A DNA stretch of 64,000 bases from the NCBI RefSeq assembly GCF_027622875.1, contig NZ_JAPZVP010000005.1, positions 1 to 64,000 on the forward strand, read 5' to 3'. The position numbers were made by a program, and so were the translations under genes. The first letter of the stretch is position 1, and each line of letters starts with the position of its first letter. Below are positions 18,097 to 28,100 of the stretch, piece after piece. Origin of the DNA: Glycomyces luteolus (lineage in GTDB: Bacteria; Actinomycetota; Actinomycetes; Mycobacteriales; Micromonosporaceae). The notes beneath the pieces are model-generated. The model was not told the DNA's origin. It made no database searches and was given only the letters and a program-made list of their open reading frames with translations.

Positions 18097-19332
18097 CTGC
18101 AGCGCTTCGGGACTCGGCGGCTCGGCCGCGCGGATGAGCGCCTCGATCTCGGCCATCCGGTCCCACGTGTTCACGGCCATCCCCGCGAGCACGCGGCCCG
18201 CCTTGGTCCAGAACGCCACGAACTCGAGCGACTCGATGCTCCCCGAGACCACGACCTCGTCGTAGGCGTCGGGCCCGGCCACGAAGCCGAGGTACTCCAT
18301 GCCGAGGTCGTACTGGTCGGTGAAGAAGTACGGCAGCTTGTCGTAGGGCGCCTCGTCCCCGAGCATCGCCTTCGCGGCGTGCGGTCCCGAATCGAGCGCG
18401 GTCTGCCAGTGCTCCACCCGGATCGGCCGTCCGTAGTGGACTGACGGGATGCTCGCGACGTCGCCGGCGGCCCACACGTCCGGGCCGCTCGTGCGCAGCG
18501 TCCCGTCGACGGCGATCCCGCCGCCGAGCTCCTTGGGGCGCAGGTTGATCCCCGCTTCGACGGCGAGCCCCGTGTTGGGCGTGGCGCCGACCGCGAGCAG
18601 CACGACGTCGGCGTCGACGCGCCGCCCCTCGTCGGTCTCCACGCCGAACGCCCGTCCCTCCTCGCCGAGGATCTTCGCGACCTGGGTGCGCCGCAGCAGC
18701 TCCACGCCGTGATCGGTGTGCAGGCGGCCGAAGACGAGCCCCATCTCCGGGCCGAGCACCCGTTCGAGCGGCTGCGCGCCGAGCCCGAACACCGTGACCT
18801 CGCGGCCGAGCTGCCGCGCGGAGGCGGCGACCTCCATGCCGATCCAGCCGTCGCCGACGATCGCGACGTGCTCGGCGTCCTTGATCGCGGCGTGCAGCAG
18901 ATCGGACTGCTCGACGGTACGCAGCAAGTGCACGCCCCGCAGGTCCGCGCCCGGGATCGGCAGCGGCCGGGGGCTGGAGCCGGTGGCGATGAGCAGCTTC
19001 TTGTAGTCGAGGGTGGACCCGTCGGCCAGGGTCAGCCGCCGCATCGCGGTGTCGAGCCCGGTCGCGGGCTCACCGGTGCGCAGCTCCGCGTTGTGGTCGT
19101 ACCAGCCCTCGTCGACGGTGAACACGGCCGAGCGGTTCACCTCGCCGCGCAGGTAGTCCTTGGAGAGCGGCGGCCGCTCGTACGGGTGGTGCGCCTCCCC
19201 CGTGACGACCACGAGATCGCCCTCGAAACCCTCGCCGCGCAGCGTCTGAGCGGCCTTCGAGGCGGCCAGCCCGCCCCCGACGATGACGTACGGTGCGGTG
19301 CTCGACGTCTCCTTGTACGGTGCACTGTTCAT
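18085..19332 (-). CDS. FAD-dependent pyridine nucleotide-disulfide/ferredoxin reductase
   Basis: A 415-aa flavoprotein of the ferredoxin/rubredoxin reductase group. It has the N-terminal FAD-binding motif VIVGGGLAASKAAQTLR, the RPPLSKDYLRGE loop, a central NAD(P)H Rossmann fold (HVAIVGDGWIGMEVAA), the FAD C-terminal motif DVWAAGDVASIPS, and a C-terminal reductase domain (YFFTDQYDLGMEYLGF). It presumably passes electrons from NAD(P)H to a ferredoxin; no ferredoxin or P450 gene is adjacent. Start 19332 (ATG after GGGGGACGCAG) is chosen over a longer open frame. No gene lies in the following upstream 170 nt. Confidence 0.88.
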   Translation of the reverse strand: MNSAPYKETSSTAPYVIVGGGLAASKAAQTLRGEGFEGDLVVVTGEAHHPYERPPLSKDYLRGEVNRSAVFTVDEGWYDHNAELRTGEPATGLDTAMRRLTLADGSTLDYKKLLIATGSSPRPLPIPGADLRGVHLLRTVEQSDLLHAAIKDAEHVAIVGDGWIGMEVAASARQLGREVTVFGLGAQPLERVLGPEMGLVFGRLHTDHGVELLRRTQVAKILGEEGRAFGVETDEGRRVDADVVLLAVGATPNTGLAVEAGINLRPKELGGGIAVDGTLRTSGPDVWAAGDVASIPSVHYGRPIRVEHWQTALDSGPHAAKAMLGDEAPYDKLPYFFTDQYDLGMEYLGFVAGPDAYDEVVVSGSIESLEFVAFWTKAGRVLAGMAVNTWDRMAEIEALIRAAEPPSPEALQSFR

Positions 19333-19505
19333 CTGCGTCCCCCATATCGACAAGGCCGCTCGTGAGCACCTCAGGCTCGACGGGCGGCGGGTCGGCCCCA
19401 TTGTCCCGCGATCCCGCGCGATCGGGATCATTCGGCGGATTCCCACCGACGGGGCCCGCAATCCCCCATACGCGAATCGCTCGCTCCGGCGAGGGTCGGT
19501 CGGGG

Positions 19506-19928
19506 TCAGAAGTCGCCGTATGCGACCTGCAGACAGGTCAGGCCGAGCTCTTCTCGCCACATGCGCACGACCTGGTCCCGGTCGTCGAGTACACAGAGGA
19601 CATTGCGGTGGGCGAGGTGCGCGTCGTAGAGCTCGCGTTTGACGGTCGAGTCGCGGCGGCCGTCCCCGGCCTTGCGCATGTACAGCTCGACATCGGCCAG
19701 GCCGACGTGCAGTTTGAGCCACGTGAGCGTCTCGGTGCGGCACACTTCGTCGCGGCCCGAGAGGAACACGATCTTGTGCCCCGCCTCGGCCAGCGCCTGG
19801 ACGACGGCGATGACCGCCGGGTTCGGCGCGTCCTCGCCGACCCGGCGGAAATTGAACGGCGACCGGGGCTTCTCGCCGAGGCGGAGCGCTACGGTCCCGT
19901 CGATGTCGACGATGACGACCTGGGGCAT
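19506..19928 (-). CDS. HAD phosphatase, T4 Pnkp 3'-phosphatase-like
   Basis: A 140-aa HAD-superfamily phosphatase. Motif I is VVIVDIDGTVA (Asp nucleophile and DxDGT), motif II is KIVFLSGRDE, and the late motif is CVLDDRDQVVRMWRE. The spacing and the RVGEDAPNPAVIAVV and TCLQVAYGDF stretches resemble the phosphatase half of phage T4 polynucleotide kinase-phosphatase. It could remove phosphates from nucleic acid ends or nucleotides. A P-loop kinase gene lies 34 nt upstream on the same strand, an arrangement like a split kinase-phosphatase. Substrate not proven. Confidence 0.75.
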   Translation of the reverse strand: MPQVVIVDIDGTVALRLGEKPRSPFNFRRVGEDAPNPAVIAVVQALAEAGHKIVFLSGRDEVCRTETLTWLKLHVGLADVELYMRKAGDGRRDSTVKRELYDAHLAHRNVLCVLDDRDQVVRMWREELGLTCLQVAYGDF

Positions 19929-19962
19929 GGGGTTCCTTCCAAGGGGATTCAGCTGGGCCGCT

Positions 19963-20616
19963 TCACGAAAGCCCGAATCGCCCGCTCACGCGCCGGATCG
20001 ACCCGCCTTCGCCCGCGGCCGAGTCGACTGTAATCGCCTGGAGGCCGAGTTCGCGAGTCTCGGCGCGGAGGTGCTCGACGAAGTACCGCTCACGCGCGGC
20101 GAGGTTGCGGGCGGCGCGCTCGGGGTCGCTGGTCTGCTGGATGAAGCCGGGCCGGTCGGTCGCCTTCGCCCGCCTGTCGACCGCGTACGCGCGGAAGTCA
20201 GGGGTCGGCAGCAGCCACACTGCTCGGTTCCGGTCGGCGAGCAGGGGCGCTACGAGCGCGGGCAGGAGCCGGAAGCCTTCGACCACGATGCCCTGATCCG
20301 GGGGCATGGCGAGCAGGTCTTCGACGATGAGGTGGAAGCCTTCGCCCCTGAACCAGTGGAAGGTCTCGTACATGACCTCGGGCGAGCGGAGCATCCAGCG
20401 CTCGTCCATGGTCATCGCCATGAAGTCGTGGAGGTGCGGCGCTTCGACGGCGGTGGTCCGCCGCGCGTGGTCCTGCATGGACTCGTCGGTGCCGCAGTAT
20501 CGCAGGTCGTGCCGCTCGGCCAAGGCCCTTGCGATGGTGGACTTCCCGGCCCCGCTCCCGCCGCCGATCCAGTACACGTGCCGCAGCCGCGCGCGGACCT
20601 CCCGATCGTTCGCCAT
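19963..20616 (-). CDS. P-loop kinase/AAA-type ATPase
   Basis: A 217-aa protein with Walker A GGGSGAGKST at about residues 18-27, a nucleotide-kinase-like layout (YCGTDESMQDHARR, IVVEGFRLLPALV as a Walker-B-like strand) and an Arg-rich LID-like region (YAVDRRAKATDRPGF). The RERYFVEHLRAETRELGLQA ending is seen in small sugar, nucleotide or antibiotic kinases. The ATG at 20616 follows GGAAGGGGCGCGCGA; the upstream frame is open but lacks a better signal. It is 34 nt upstream of the HAD phosphatase and probably co-transcribed with it. Phosphoryl acceptor unknown. Confidence 0.75.
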   Translation of the reverse strand: MANDREVRARLRHVYWIGGGSGAGKSTIARALAERHDLRYCGTDESMQDHARRTTAVEAPHLHDFMAMTMDERWMLRSPEVMYETFHWFRGEGFHLIVEDLLAMPPDQGIVVEGFRLLPALVAPLLADRNRAVWLLPTPDFRAYAVDRRAKATDRPGFIQQTSDPERAARNLAARERYFVEHLRAETRELGLQAITVDSAAGEGGSIRRVSGRFGLS

Positions 20617-22083
20617 TCGCGCGCCCCTTCCGAATCGGTGACCCGTGCATGATCCCTTACCTCGGTAAGATCGGCAGCATCCGCCCAAGACTGAAAGTGC
20701 CTGCCTTGGGATCCCCTCGTCGCTTGGCCGCTGCCTCGGCCGCGGTCACCCGATTCGGGGGTCTCTCGGAAGTCCGAAACTCCCATCACCGCTGATTCCA
20801 CTTCCATGGGCAGGCGGTGCGCGGACGGCGTTGGAGTGGTGACGGTTGAATTCGGTTGCGGTTCAGGCGGGCGGCGACGAAGCGGTGGGATTCGGGGTGG
20901 GGTTGGTTGGCGGGTGGCGGGTGTGGTGTGGGCGGCGGGCGACACCCCCGGCTGCGGGGGTCGGCGCGGTCTGTTCCTTTGGCGTGCAGGCAGCCTGGGG
21001 CGAAACATGAGGACCCTCTATCCCTGTAGGTGATGACAGTCGGGACTGTGCGAGGGATGATTGAGGTACGCACAGGGATACGGAAAACGTACAGGTGGCG
21101 AGTAGGTGCAAGCAGACTACGACAAGCCTCTGGCCGAAACCCAAACCGGACCGATTCCGAGCCGACGCTCCTTCTCAGGGCGTCGCGCTCAATCCCCGCG
21201 TGCTATCGGGATCCACAGCGGACCACGACCCTCCCTTGGGGCGTGCTGGGTGGGAGATCGCCGGTCGGGATCACCTCGACCGGAGGCAGTGTCCAGAACG
21301 AGGCACATCAGAGCAAGACCCGCCGGCGCGGGCGGCAATGCCAGACCAGGCAATTGAGGACCTGGCTCGGCAACGCCACACGCACAGCGGCACCGTCCTC
21401 CCGCACTCGCATCAGCTTGGTGCGCGCGGGAAGGACCATCTCGGCCGGTACACCACGGTGTGCCCCGGATGCATGACCCCGCACCTGAGTTCATGGTGCG
21501 CGGGGAGCCGACGCCACCGCCCTGGAGCCGGGGTGTCCTCTGGGAGGCAACCTTCCGAGAGCGGACGCGCAGGGACAGCGGCCAAGAAGGAGAAGGCGCA
21601 TGAGACACGCGACACCAGCTCGATCTTCAACACCCCGAAGAAGCTCTCGGCCATCGCGTTGTCCCAGCACACCCCTGTCCTGCCAACGAATTTGCGCAGG
21701 CCATAGCGGCGGCAGTAAGCGGCGAACGCCTCGGAAGTGGTCGGTTACGCGCTCGGCGAGCACTTCCGGACCGGGTCGTCGGGGACTTCGCCTGAGCGGG
21801 GTCGGTGAGGTTGCGGTGCTTCGCCTTCGGCTGGCACGAGACCGGGCTGGCCCCCCTCATACTGCAACCTCTATGACGGCGACGCCCCGGGGTCTCCACT
21901 CAGCTCTTCTTCGCTGCCCGCCTGAAGCTCGCCCGAAACGGGGCCCGGCCCCGGCGTCACGCCCCGACTCTCGTTCAGCTCATTCGTCGCTGACTGCCCG
22001 AACTCCAACCGAGAGCCGGTCCCGCCTTCACAACGCGACTCCGAGTGACCCGAAGAAGACCGTCCCCCGAAGCGGGGAACGAT
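20617..22083. other. Gene-poor region with insertion-sequence debris
   Basis: About 1.47 kb separates the kinase gene from the nar operon. The only recognisable coding relic is the transposase fragment at 21412-21744. A 9-bp inverted repeat (tatccctgt at 21019-21027, acagggata at 21072-21080) lies nearby. The remaining open frames have scrambled composition and no family resemblance. It looks like degraded mobile DNA. Confidence 0.6.
21412..21744 (-). pseudogene. IS3-family transposase (OrfB) fragment
   Basis: Read from 21738 the frame gives TSEAFAAYCRRYGLRKFVG, then GVCWDNAMAESFFGVLKIEL. This is the end of an IS3-type rve/DDE integrase domain including the catalytic Glu of the AESFF motif. 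The second catalytic Asp (usually in DRGxQYTS) is missing: an in-frame TAA at 21745-21747 lies just upstream. Homology ends after LVSRVS (about 21600), with unrelated sequence beyond. It is a truncated, non-functional remnant without visible terminal repeats or target duplication. Confidence 0.75.
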
Positions 22084-22824
22084 CTAGGACCAGCCCCGGC
22101 GGACCGGCCTGGTCAGGGGCTTGTAGTCGTCGCGGGAGCGGTAGACGACGTAGGGGCGGAAAAGGTACCAGACGGGGGCGCTGAATGCGTGGACGAGCCT
22201 CGTGAAGGGGAAGAGCGCGAAGAGGACCAGGCCGATGAGCACGTGGACCTTGAAGGCGTTCGAGGCCGCGGCCATGGCGGCGACGTCGGGTTGGAGGATC
22301 CAGATGCTCCTGAACCAGGGCGAGACGGTCTCGCGGTAGTCGACCTCGTGCCCGCCGGTGAGGCCGGCGACGGCGGAGAGCAGGGTCGTGGTCAGGCCCG
22401 CGAGGATGGCGGCGACCAGGACGAGGTACATGACCTTGTCGTTCACGGTGGTGGCGCTGAAGACCGGGCCGGTGGTCCGGCGGCGCCAGATGAGCAGGGC
22501 GATGCCGCCGAGGGTGGTCACACCCGCGATGGCGCCCAAGGACAGTGCGGCCACGTGGTACATGTCGTCGGTGATGCCGACGGCGTCCGTCCAGGTCTCG
22601 GGGATCAGGAGGCCGACGACGTGGCCGATGATCACCACCAGCAGTCCGAAATGGAATACGGGGCTGGCGATGCGCAGGAGCCGGGACTCGTAGAGCTGGG
22701 AGGAGCGGGTGGTCCAGCCGAAGCGGTCGTAGCGGTAGCGCCAGACCGTGCCGCCGATCAGGATCGCGAGCACGACGTAGGGCAGTGCGCCCCACAGCAT
22801 GTAGTCGAGGGCGGTCGCGCTCAT
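22084..22824 (-). CDS. narI: Respiratory nitrate reductase gamma subunit
   Basis: Membrane cytochrome b subunit (246 aa, 5 TM helices) that oxidises quinol and passes electrons through two haems to NarH. Haem-ligand histidines are visible in the paired helices: VFHFGLLVVIIGHVVGLL and FKVHVLIGLVLFALFPFTRL / VHAFS. The C-terminal stretch WYLFRPYVVYRSRDDYKP is typical. Its ATG overlaps the narJ stop by 4 nt. It is last in the narGHJI operon. Confidence 0.95.
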   Translation of the reverse strand: MSATALDYMLWGALPYVVLAILIGGTVWRYRYDRFGWTTRSSQLYESRLLRIASPVFHFGLLVVIIGHVVGLLIPETWTDAVGITDDMYHVAALSLGAIAGVTTLGGIALLIWRRRTTGPVFSATTVNDKVMYLVLVAAILAGLTTTLLSAVAGLTGGHEVDYRETVSPWFRSIWILQPDVAAMAAASNAFKVHVLIGLVLFALFPFTRLVHAFSAPVWYLFRPYVVYRSRDDYKPLTRPVRRGWS

Positions 22825-23453
22825 CGCTCGGCTCCCATCGCGGCCGGCATGCCGAGCGGCACCGCGCCAGTGCCGTAGGGGTCGAGGCCTACGTCTTCGA
22901 CCGGTGGTCCGGCGGCGGCCATGCGCGTGGCCTCGCGGCGGGCTTCGTCGGAGGGCGGGAGGGTTGCGGCCACGGCGTCCAAGACAGCGGCGTAGGCGCT
23001 CCCGCAGTCGTGGAGGGCGGCGCGGAGCAGCTCGATGCCGGGCTGGAAGGCCTCGAGGAGCCGCTGTCCTTGGGCGGCATCGCCTCTGGCCGCGAATTCA
23101 AGGACCACCGCCAGGTGGTCGGGGAGTTCGCCGGGGTCGAGGTGCCATCCGCAGGCCGCATAGATCTCCTTGATCCGGGCCAGCGCGTGGCCGCGTCGTC
23201 GAGTGTCGCCGTCGGTGTAGTACGTGAGGTGCAGCGCCCTGCGGCGCTTGAGGTCGAAGGTGCGCACGTATGCAGCGCCGAGTTCGAGGTCGGTCTTGCC
23301 GTCCGCGTACGCGCAGAACGCGGTGAGGGCTTCGCGGGCCTCGCCCGGTCCGGTCTCGGCGACGGCGGCCCGCACCAGCGGGAGGCGTTCGTAGAAGCCG
23401 CGGTCGGGGTAGCAGAGCAGCATCGCCGCGGCTTGGCGGATCACCGCGTTCAT
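22821..23453 (-). CDS. narJ: Nitrate reductase assembly chaperone
   Basis: NarJ/TorD-fold chaperone (210 aa) that binds apo-NarG and is needed for molybdenum cofactor insertion and membrane attachment. Recognised from MNAVIRQAAAMLLCYPDRGF, YVRTFDLKRRRALHLTYYTD and GELPDHLAVVLEFAARGD. The C-terminus after about residue 175 is variable. It overlaps narH by 4 nt (ATGA) and narI by 4 nt, so the operon is tightly coupled. Confidence 0.93.
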   Translation of the reverse strand: MNAVIRQAAAMLLCYPDRGFYERLPLVRAAVAETGPGEAREALTAFCAYADGKTDLELGAAYVRTFDLKRRRALHLTYYTDGDTRRRGHALARIKEIYAACGWHLDPGELPDHLAVVLEFAARGDAAQGQRLLEAFQPGIELLRAALHDCGSAYAAVLDAVAATLPPSDEARREATRMAAAGPPVEDVGLDPYGTGAVPLGMPAAMGAER

Positions 23454-25174
23454 TTCGCCTCCTCGCTCTGGGTGCCCGTGAGGTACGTGCTGTCCGGGGT
23501 GCTCTTCTGGCCCCGTTCCGGGAACAAGCCGGGCGGGCGGCCCTTGCCGTCCCAGTTGAGGAGGTTGAGGCGCCGGGCCGGGCCGGAGTGGCCGTCGCTG
23601 GTCTGGCGGTCGCGGAGGGCGTGGAAGGTCTCGACGCTCGCGGGCTGCGGCCGCCCGGAGGCCTCGCCGAAGGGGACCTGGCCGCCCATGCCGCCCATGC
23701 CCGGGCCGCCTTCGAAGTCCAGGGAGCAGCCGATCTCCTCGATGACGCCTCGGTCGGCCTCGTCGACGCCGTACGCGGTGGGGATGACGTACCGGTCGTC
23801 GTATTTGGCGAGGGCGAGGAGGCGGTACATCGCCTCGATGTCGTCGCCGGTGAGGTCGACGGCGGCGGCGATGGACTCGTCGCGTTCCTCGCCGAGGTTG
23901 ATGCGGCGCATATAGGAGCGCATCGCGGCGAGCTTCGCGAGGACCTGCTTGACCGGTTCGACGTCGCCCGCGGTGAACAGCTCGGCGAGGTATTCGGCCG
24001 GGATGCGGAGCGTGTCGATAGCGGCGAACAGGTTGCCGGCGTCCTCGCCGTCGTGGCCGGTCTCGCTGAGCGCGTCGACGACGGGCGAGAGCGGCGGGAT
24101 GTACCAGACCATGGGCATGGTCCGGTATTCCGGATGCAGCGGCAGGGCGACGCGGAACCGCTTGGCCAGCATGTATATCGGCGATCGGCGGGCCGAGTCG
24201 ATCCAGCGCCTCGGGATGCCGTCGCGGAGGGCGGCGATCTGGACGGCGGGGTCGTCGGGGTCGAGGAAGGTGTCGAGCTGGGCCGCGTAGAGGGCCTGCT
24301 CGTCCTTGACGGCGGCGGCCCGGCCGACGCGCTCGACGTCGTAGAGGATGACGCCGAGGTAGCGGAGGCGCCCGACGCAGGTCTCGGAGCAGACCGTGGG
24401 CATGCCGACCTCGACTCGCGGGTAGCAGAGCGTGCACTTCTCGGCCTTGCCGGTCTTGTGGTTGAAGTACACCTTCTTGTAGGGGCAGCCGGTGACGCAC
24501 ATGCGCCAGCCGCGGCACTTGTCCTGGTCCACGAGCACGATGCCGTCCTCGGCGCGCTTGTACATCGCTCCGGAGGGGCAGGAGGCGACGCAGCTGGGGT
24601 TGAGGCAGTGCTCGCAGATGCGCGGCAGGTAGAACATGAAGCTCTGCTCGTACTGGAACTTCACCTTGTCGCCGATCTTCTGCACGATCGGGTCCTGGGA
24701 GCCGAGCTCCTCGCCGCCCGCGAGGTCGTCGTCCCAGTTGGCGCTCCACTTGATCTGCATCGGGTCTCCGGTGATGAGCGAACGCGGCCGCGCGCCGGGC
24801 ATGTCGTCGCCGAGCGGCGCGGAGACGAGGTGCTCGTAGTCGTAGGTCCAGGGCTCGTAGTAGTCCTGGATGGACGGCATCTCGAGGTTGGCGAAGATCG
24901 TGGCGAGCTTCTTGAGGCGGCCGCCCGCGCGGGGCTTCAACCTGCCTGCGGCCGTGCGCTTCCACCCGCCCTGCCAGCGCTCCTGGTCCTCGTGGCGGCG
25001 CGGGTAGCCCTGGCCGGGGCGGGTCTCGACGTTGTTGAACCACGCGTATTCGACGCCGGAGCGGTTGGTCCAGGCCTGCTTGCAGGTGACGGAGCAGGTG
25101 TGGCAGCCGATGCACTTGTCGAGGTTCATGACCATGGCGACCTGCGCCATGACCTTGCCGATGCGCTGGCTCAT
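23450..25174 (-). CDS. narH: Respiratory nitrate reductase beta subunit
   Basis: Electron-transfer subunit (574 aa) carrying four iron-sulfur clusters. The four Cys groups are present: CIGCHTCSVTCKQAW; CEHCLNPSCVASCPSG; CRGWRMCVTGCPYKK, with the Trp that marks the 3Fe-4S site; and KCTLCYPRVEVGMPTVCSET. The long C-terminal extension (about residues 340-574) is characteristic of NarH. The ATG shares one base with the narG stop (TGATG). Confidence 0.96.
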   Translation of the reverse strand: MSQRIGKVMAQVAMVMNLDKCIGCHTCSVTCKQAWTNRSGVEYAWFNNVETRPGQGYPRRHEDQERWQGGWKRTAAGRLKPRAGGRLKKLATIFANLEMPSIQDYYEPWTYDYEHLVSAPLGDDMPGARPRSLITGDPMQIKWSANWDDDLAGGEELGSQDPIVQKIGDKVKFQYEQSFMFYLPRICEHCLNPSCVASCPSGAMYKRAEDGIVLVDQDKCRGWRMCVTGCPYKKVYFNHKTGKAEKCTLCYPRVEVGMPTVCSETCVGRLRYLGVILYDVERVGRAAAVKDEQALYAAQLDTFLDPDDPAVQIAALRDGIPRRWIDSARRSPIYMLAKRFRVALPLHPEYRTMPMVWYIPPLSPVVDALSETGHDGEDAGNLFAAIDTLRIPAEYLAELFTAGDVEPVKQVLAKLAAMRSYMRRINLGEERDESIAAAVDLTGDDIEAMYRLLALAKYDDRYVIPTAYGVDEADRGVIEEIGCSLDFEGGPGMGGMGGQVPFGEASGRPQPASVETFHALRDRQTSDGHSGPARRLNLLNWDGKGRPPGLFPERGQKSTPDSTYLTGTQSEEAK

Positions 25175-28100
25175 CAGTACTGGACCTCCGTGGTGCGCTT
25201 GCGGACGACGGTGACCTCGTCGCGCTGGTTGCCGGTGGGGCCGATGTAGTTGAACGCGTATGAGAACTGGGCGTATCCGCCGATGAGGTGGGTGGGTTTG
25301 ACGAGGAGGCGGGTGAGGGAGTTGTGGATGCCGCCGCGCTTGCCGGTGGTCTCGGTCTTCGGGACGTCGACCACGCGCTCCTGCGCGTGGTACATGTAGA
25401 CGGTCCCCTGCGGCATGCGGTGCGAGACGACCAGTCGGGCGGCGACGACGCCGTTGCGGTTGACCGCTTCGACCCAGTCGTTGTCCTCGGCGCCGATGGC
25501 CTCGGCGTCCTGCGGGCTCATCCAGATGTTGGGGCCCCCGCGCGAGAGGGTGAGCATGAGCAGGTTGTCCTGGTATTCGGAGTGGATGGACCACTTGGAA
25601 TGCGGGGTGAGGTACCGGACCGCGACGGCCCGCTCCCCCGTCGGCCCGACCTCGGGCTCCCCGAACAGCTGGTGCATGTTGAGCGGCGGACGGTAGACGG
25701 GCAGGGCCTCGCCGAACTCGTGCATCCAGTCGTGGTCGAGGTAGCAGTGCATCCTGCCGGTGAGGGTGTGCCAGGGCTTGTCGTGCTCGAGGTTGATGGT
25801 GAACGGCGAGTAGCGGCGGTCGTGCGCCTCCTTGCCGGACCATTCGGGGCTGGCGCCGACGGGGGTGGGGCCGTGCTGGGTGTCGGCGAAGACGACGCGG
25901 CGCTCGAGCGAGGTGTGGACGAGTTCGTCGAAGTCGGTGCCGACGCGGGCGGCGAGGCGCTGGAAGCCCTGGGCGGCAAGGCGCCCGTTGCTGGTGCCGG
26001 AGAGGGCGAGGATCGTCTCGCAGACTTTGACGTCGGTGTCGAGGAGCGGCCTGCCCGCGGCGGGCGCTTCGGCGGAGGTGCCGCAGCGTCCGGCGAGCCA
26101 GTCGATCTCGACGTCGGGCGTGAACGAGACGCCTTTGACGGGGAGGCCCATGGTCTCGGCGAGCGGGCCGAGGGCCTGCATCTTGGCGGCGACGGCCGGG
26201 TAGTCGCGTTCGACGCTGATGATCGCGGGCGCGGTCTTGCCGGGGACGGGCGGGATGCCCGCCGCTTTCCAGTCGGGGGCGATGCCGCCGGGCTGGGCGA
26301 GTTCCCCTGGTGTGTCGTGCTGGTGCGGGGCGGCGACCAGGTCGGTGGCGGTGCCGAGGTGGTCTTCGGCGAGTTCGGAGAAGCGGCGGGCGAGGGCCTG
26401 GAAGGACTCGAAGTCGGTGCGGGCCTGCCAGGGCGGGTCGATCGCGGGAGAGAAGGCGTGCACGAACGGATGCATGTCCGTTGTGGACAGGTCGTGCTTC
26501 TCGTACCAGGTGGCGGCCGGGAGCACGATGTCGGAAAGGAGCGTCGTGCTGGTCATGCGGAAGTCGAGCGAGAGGAGGAGGTCGAGTTTCCCTCGGGGCG
26601 CTTGGCCGTGCCAGACGACGTCGGCCGGGCGGTCCTTCGGTCCGGCCTCCTCGCCCTGCACCGAGTGCTGGGTGCCGAGCAGGTGCTTGAGGAAGTACTC
26701 GTCGCCTTTCGCGCTGGAGCCGAACAGGTTCGCGCGCCAGACGGTGAGGACGCGCGGCCAGTTCTCGGGCGCGTCCGGATCCTCGCACGCGAAGCGCAGG
26801 TCGCCGGAGGCGAGTTCGCGGGCGACGTAGTCGGCCGGCTCGAGCCCGGCCTCGCGCGCCTCCTGCGCGATGAGCAGGGGGTTGCGGTTGAACGTGGGGT
26901 ACGACGGCATCCAGCCCATGCGGGCTGAGGCGGCCACGAGGTCGGCGGTGTGGGTGGCGGCGAGATCGCCTGGGCCGGTGGCCGATGTGAGGGCGTCCGA
27001 CTTGTAGGTGTCGTAGCGCCACTGGTCGGTGTGCAGGTACCAGTACGGAGTCGCGGCCATGAACCGCGCGGGCCGGGTCCAGTCCATCGCCGATGCGTAA
27101 GCGGCCCAACCGGTCTGGGTGCGGCATTTCTCCTGGCCGACGTAGTGCGCCCAGCCGCCGCCGTTCTTCCCCTGGCAGCCGGTGAGCAGCAGCAGGGTCA
27201 GGAACGCGCGGTACATCGTGTCGCCGTGGAACCACTGGTTCGTGCCCGCTCCGAGCACGATCATCGCGCGCCCGCCCGAATCCCTGGCGGTGGCGGCGAA
27301 CTCGCGGGCGATGCGGATGGTCCGGTCGGCCTTCACCGAGGTGATCGACTCGGACCAGGCGGGCGTGCACGGCTCGGCGGCGTCGTCGTATCCGGTGGGC
27401 CACCGGCCCGGCAGGCCCGGCCGGGCCACTCCGTACTGGGCGAGCAGGAGGTCGAACACGGTGGTCGCCAGGCGGCCCTCGACCCTGCGGACCGGGACGC
27501 CCCGCAGGGAGAAGCCGCCGTCACGGTCGTCGGAAGCACCGTCGAAGCGCGGCAAGGCGATCGCCTCAACCTCGCATCCCTCTTCGTAGCAGCTGAGCAG
27601 CGGCTCGGCGCCTTCGAGGTCGAGGTTCCAGTTGCCCGGCCGCTCCTCGTCCCAGCGGTGTCCGAGGGTGCCGTGCGGGGCGCGGGCCCCGCCGCTGCGC
27701 CCGTCGATGAAGACCGGCTTCCATTCGGCGTACGGCTCCTCCCCGGGCAGGGCGTCGCGGCGGAGGAACTTGCCCGGCACCAGTTTCCCGCCGCGCTCGA
27801 CGAGCTCGACCAGGAACGGCAGGTCGGTGTACTTGCGCACGTAAGCGTCGAAGGCCTCCGTGCGCTCGTCCACGAAGTGCTCCTTGAGGATCACGTGGCC
27901 CATCGCCATCGCCAGCGCGCCATCGGTCCCCGGGTGCGGGGCGAGCCATTCGTCGGCGAACTTCGCGGCGTCGTTGTAGTCGGGCGCGACGGTGACGACC
28001 TTCTGGCCCCGGTAGCGGGCCTCGGCCATCCAGTGCGCGTCCGGGGTGCGGGTGACGGGCACGTTGGAGCCCCAGAGCATGAGGTACGCGGCGTCCCACC

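Noticed and set aside
21095-21706. Plus-strand 203-codon frame in the IS region
   Set aside because: It is partly antisense to the transposase remnant, shows no domain, and has a composition like random translation.
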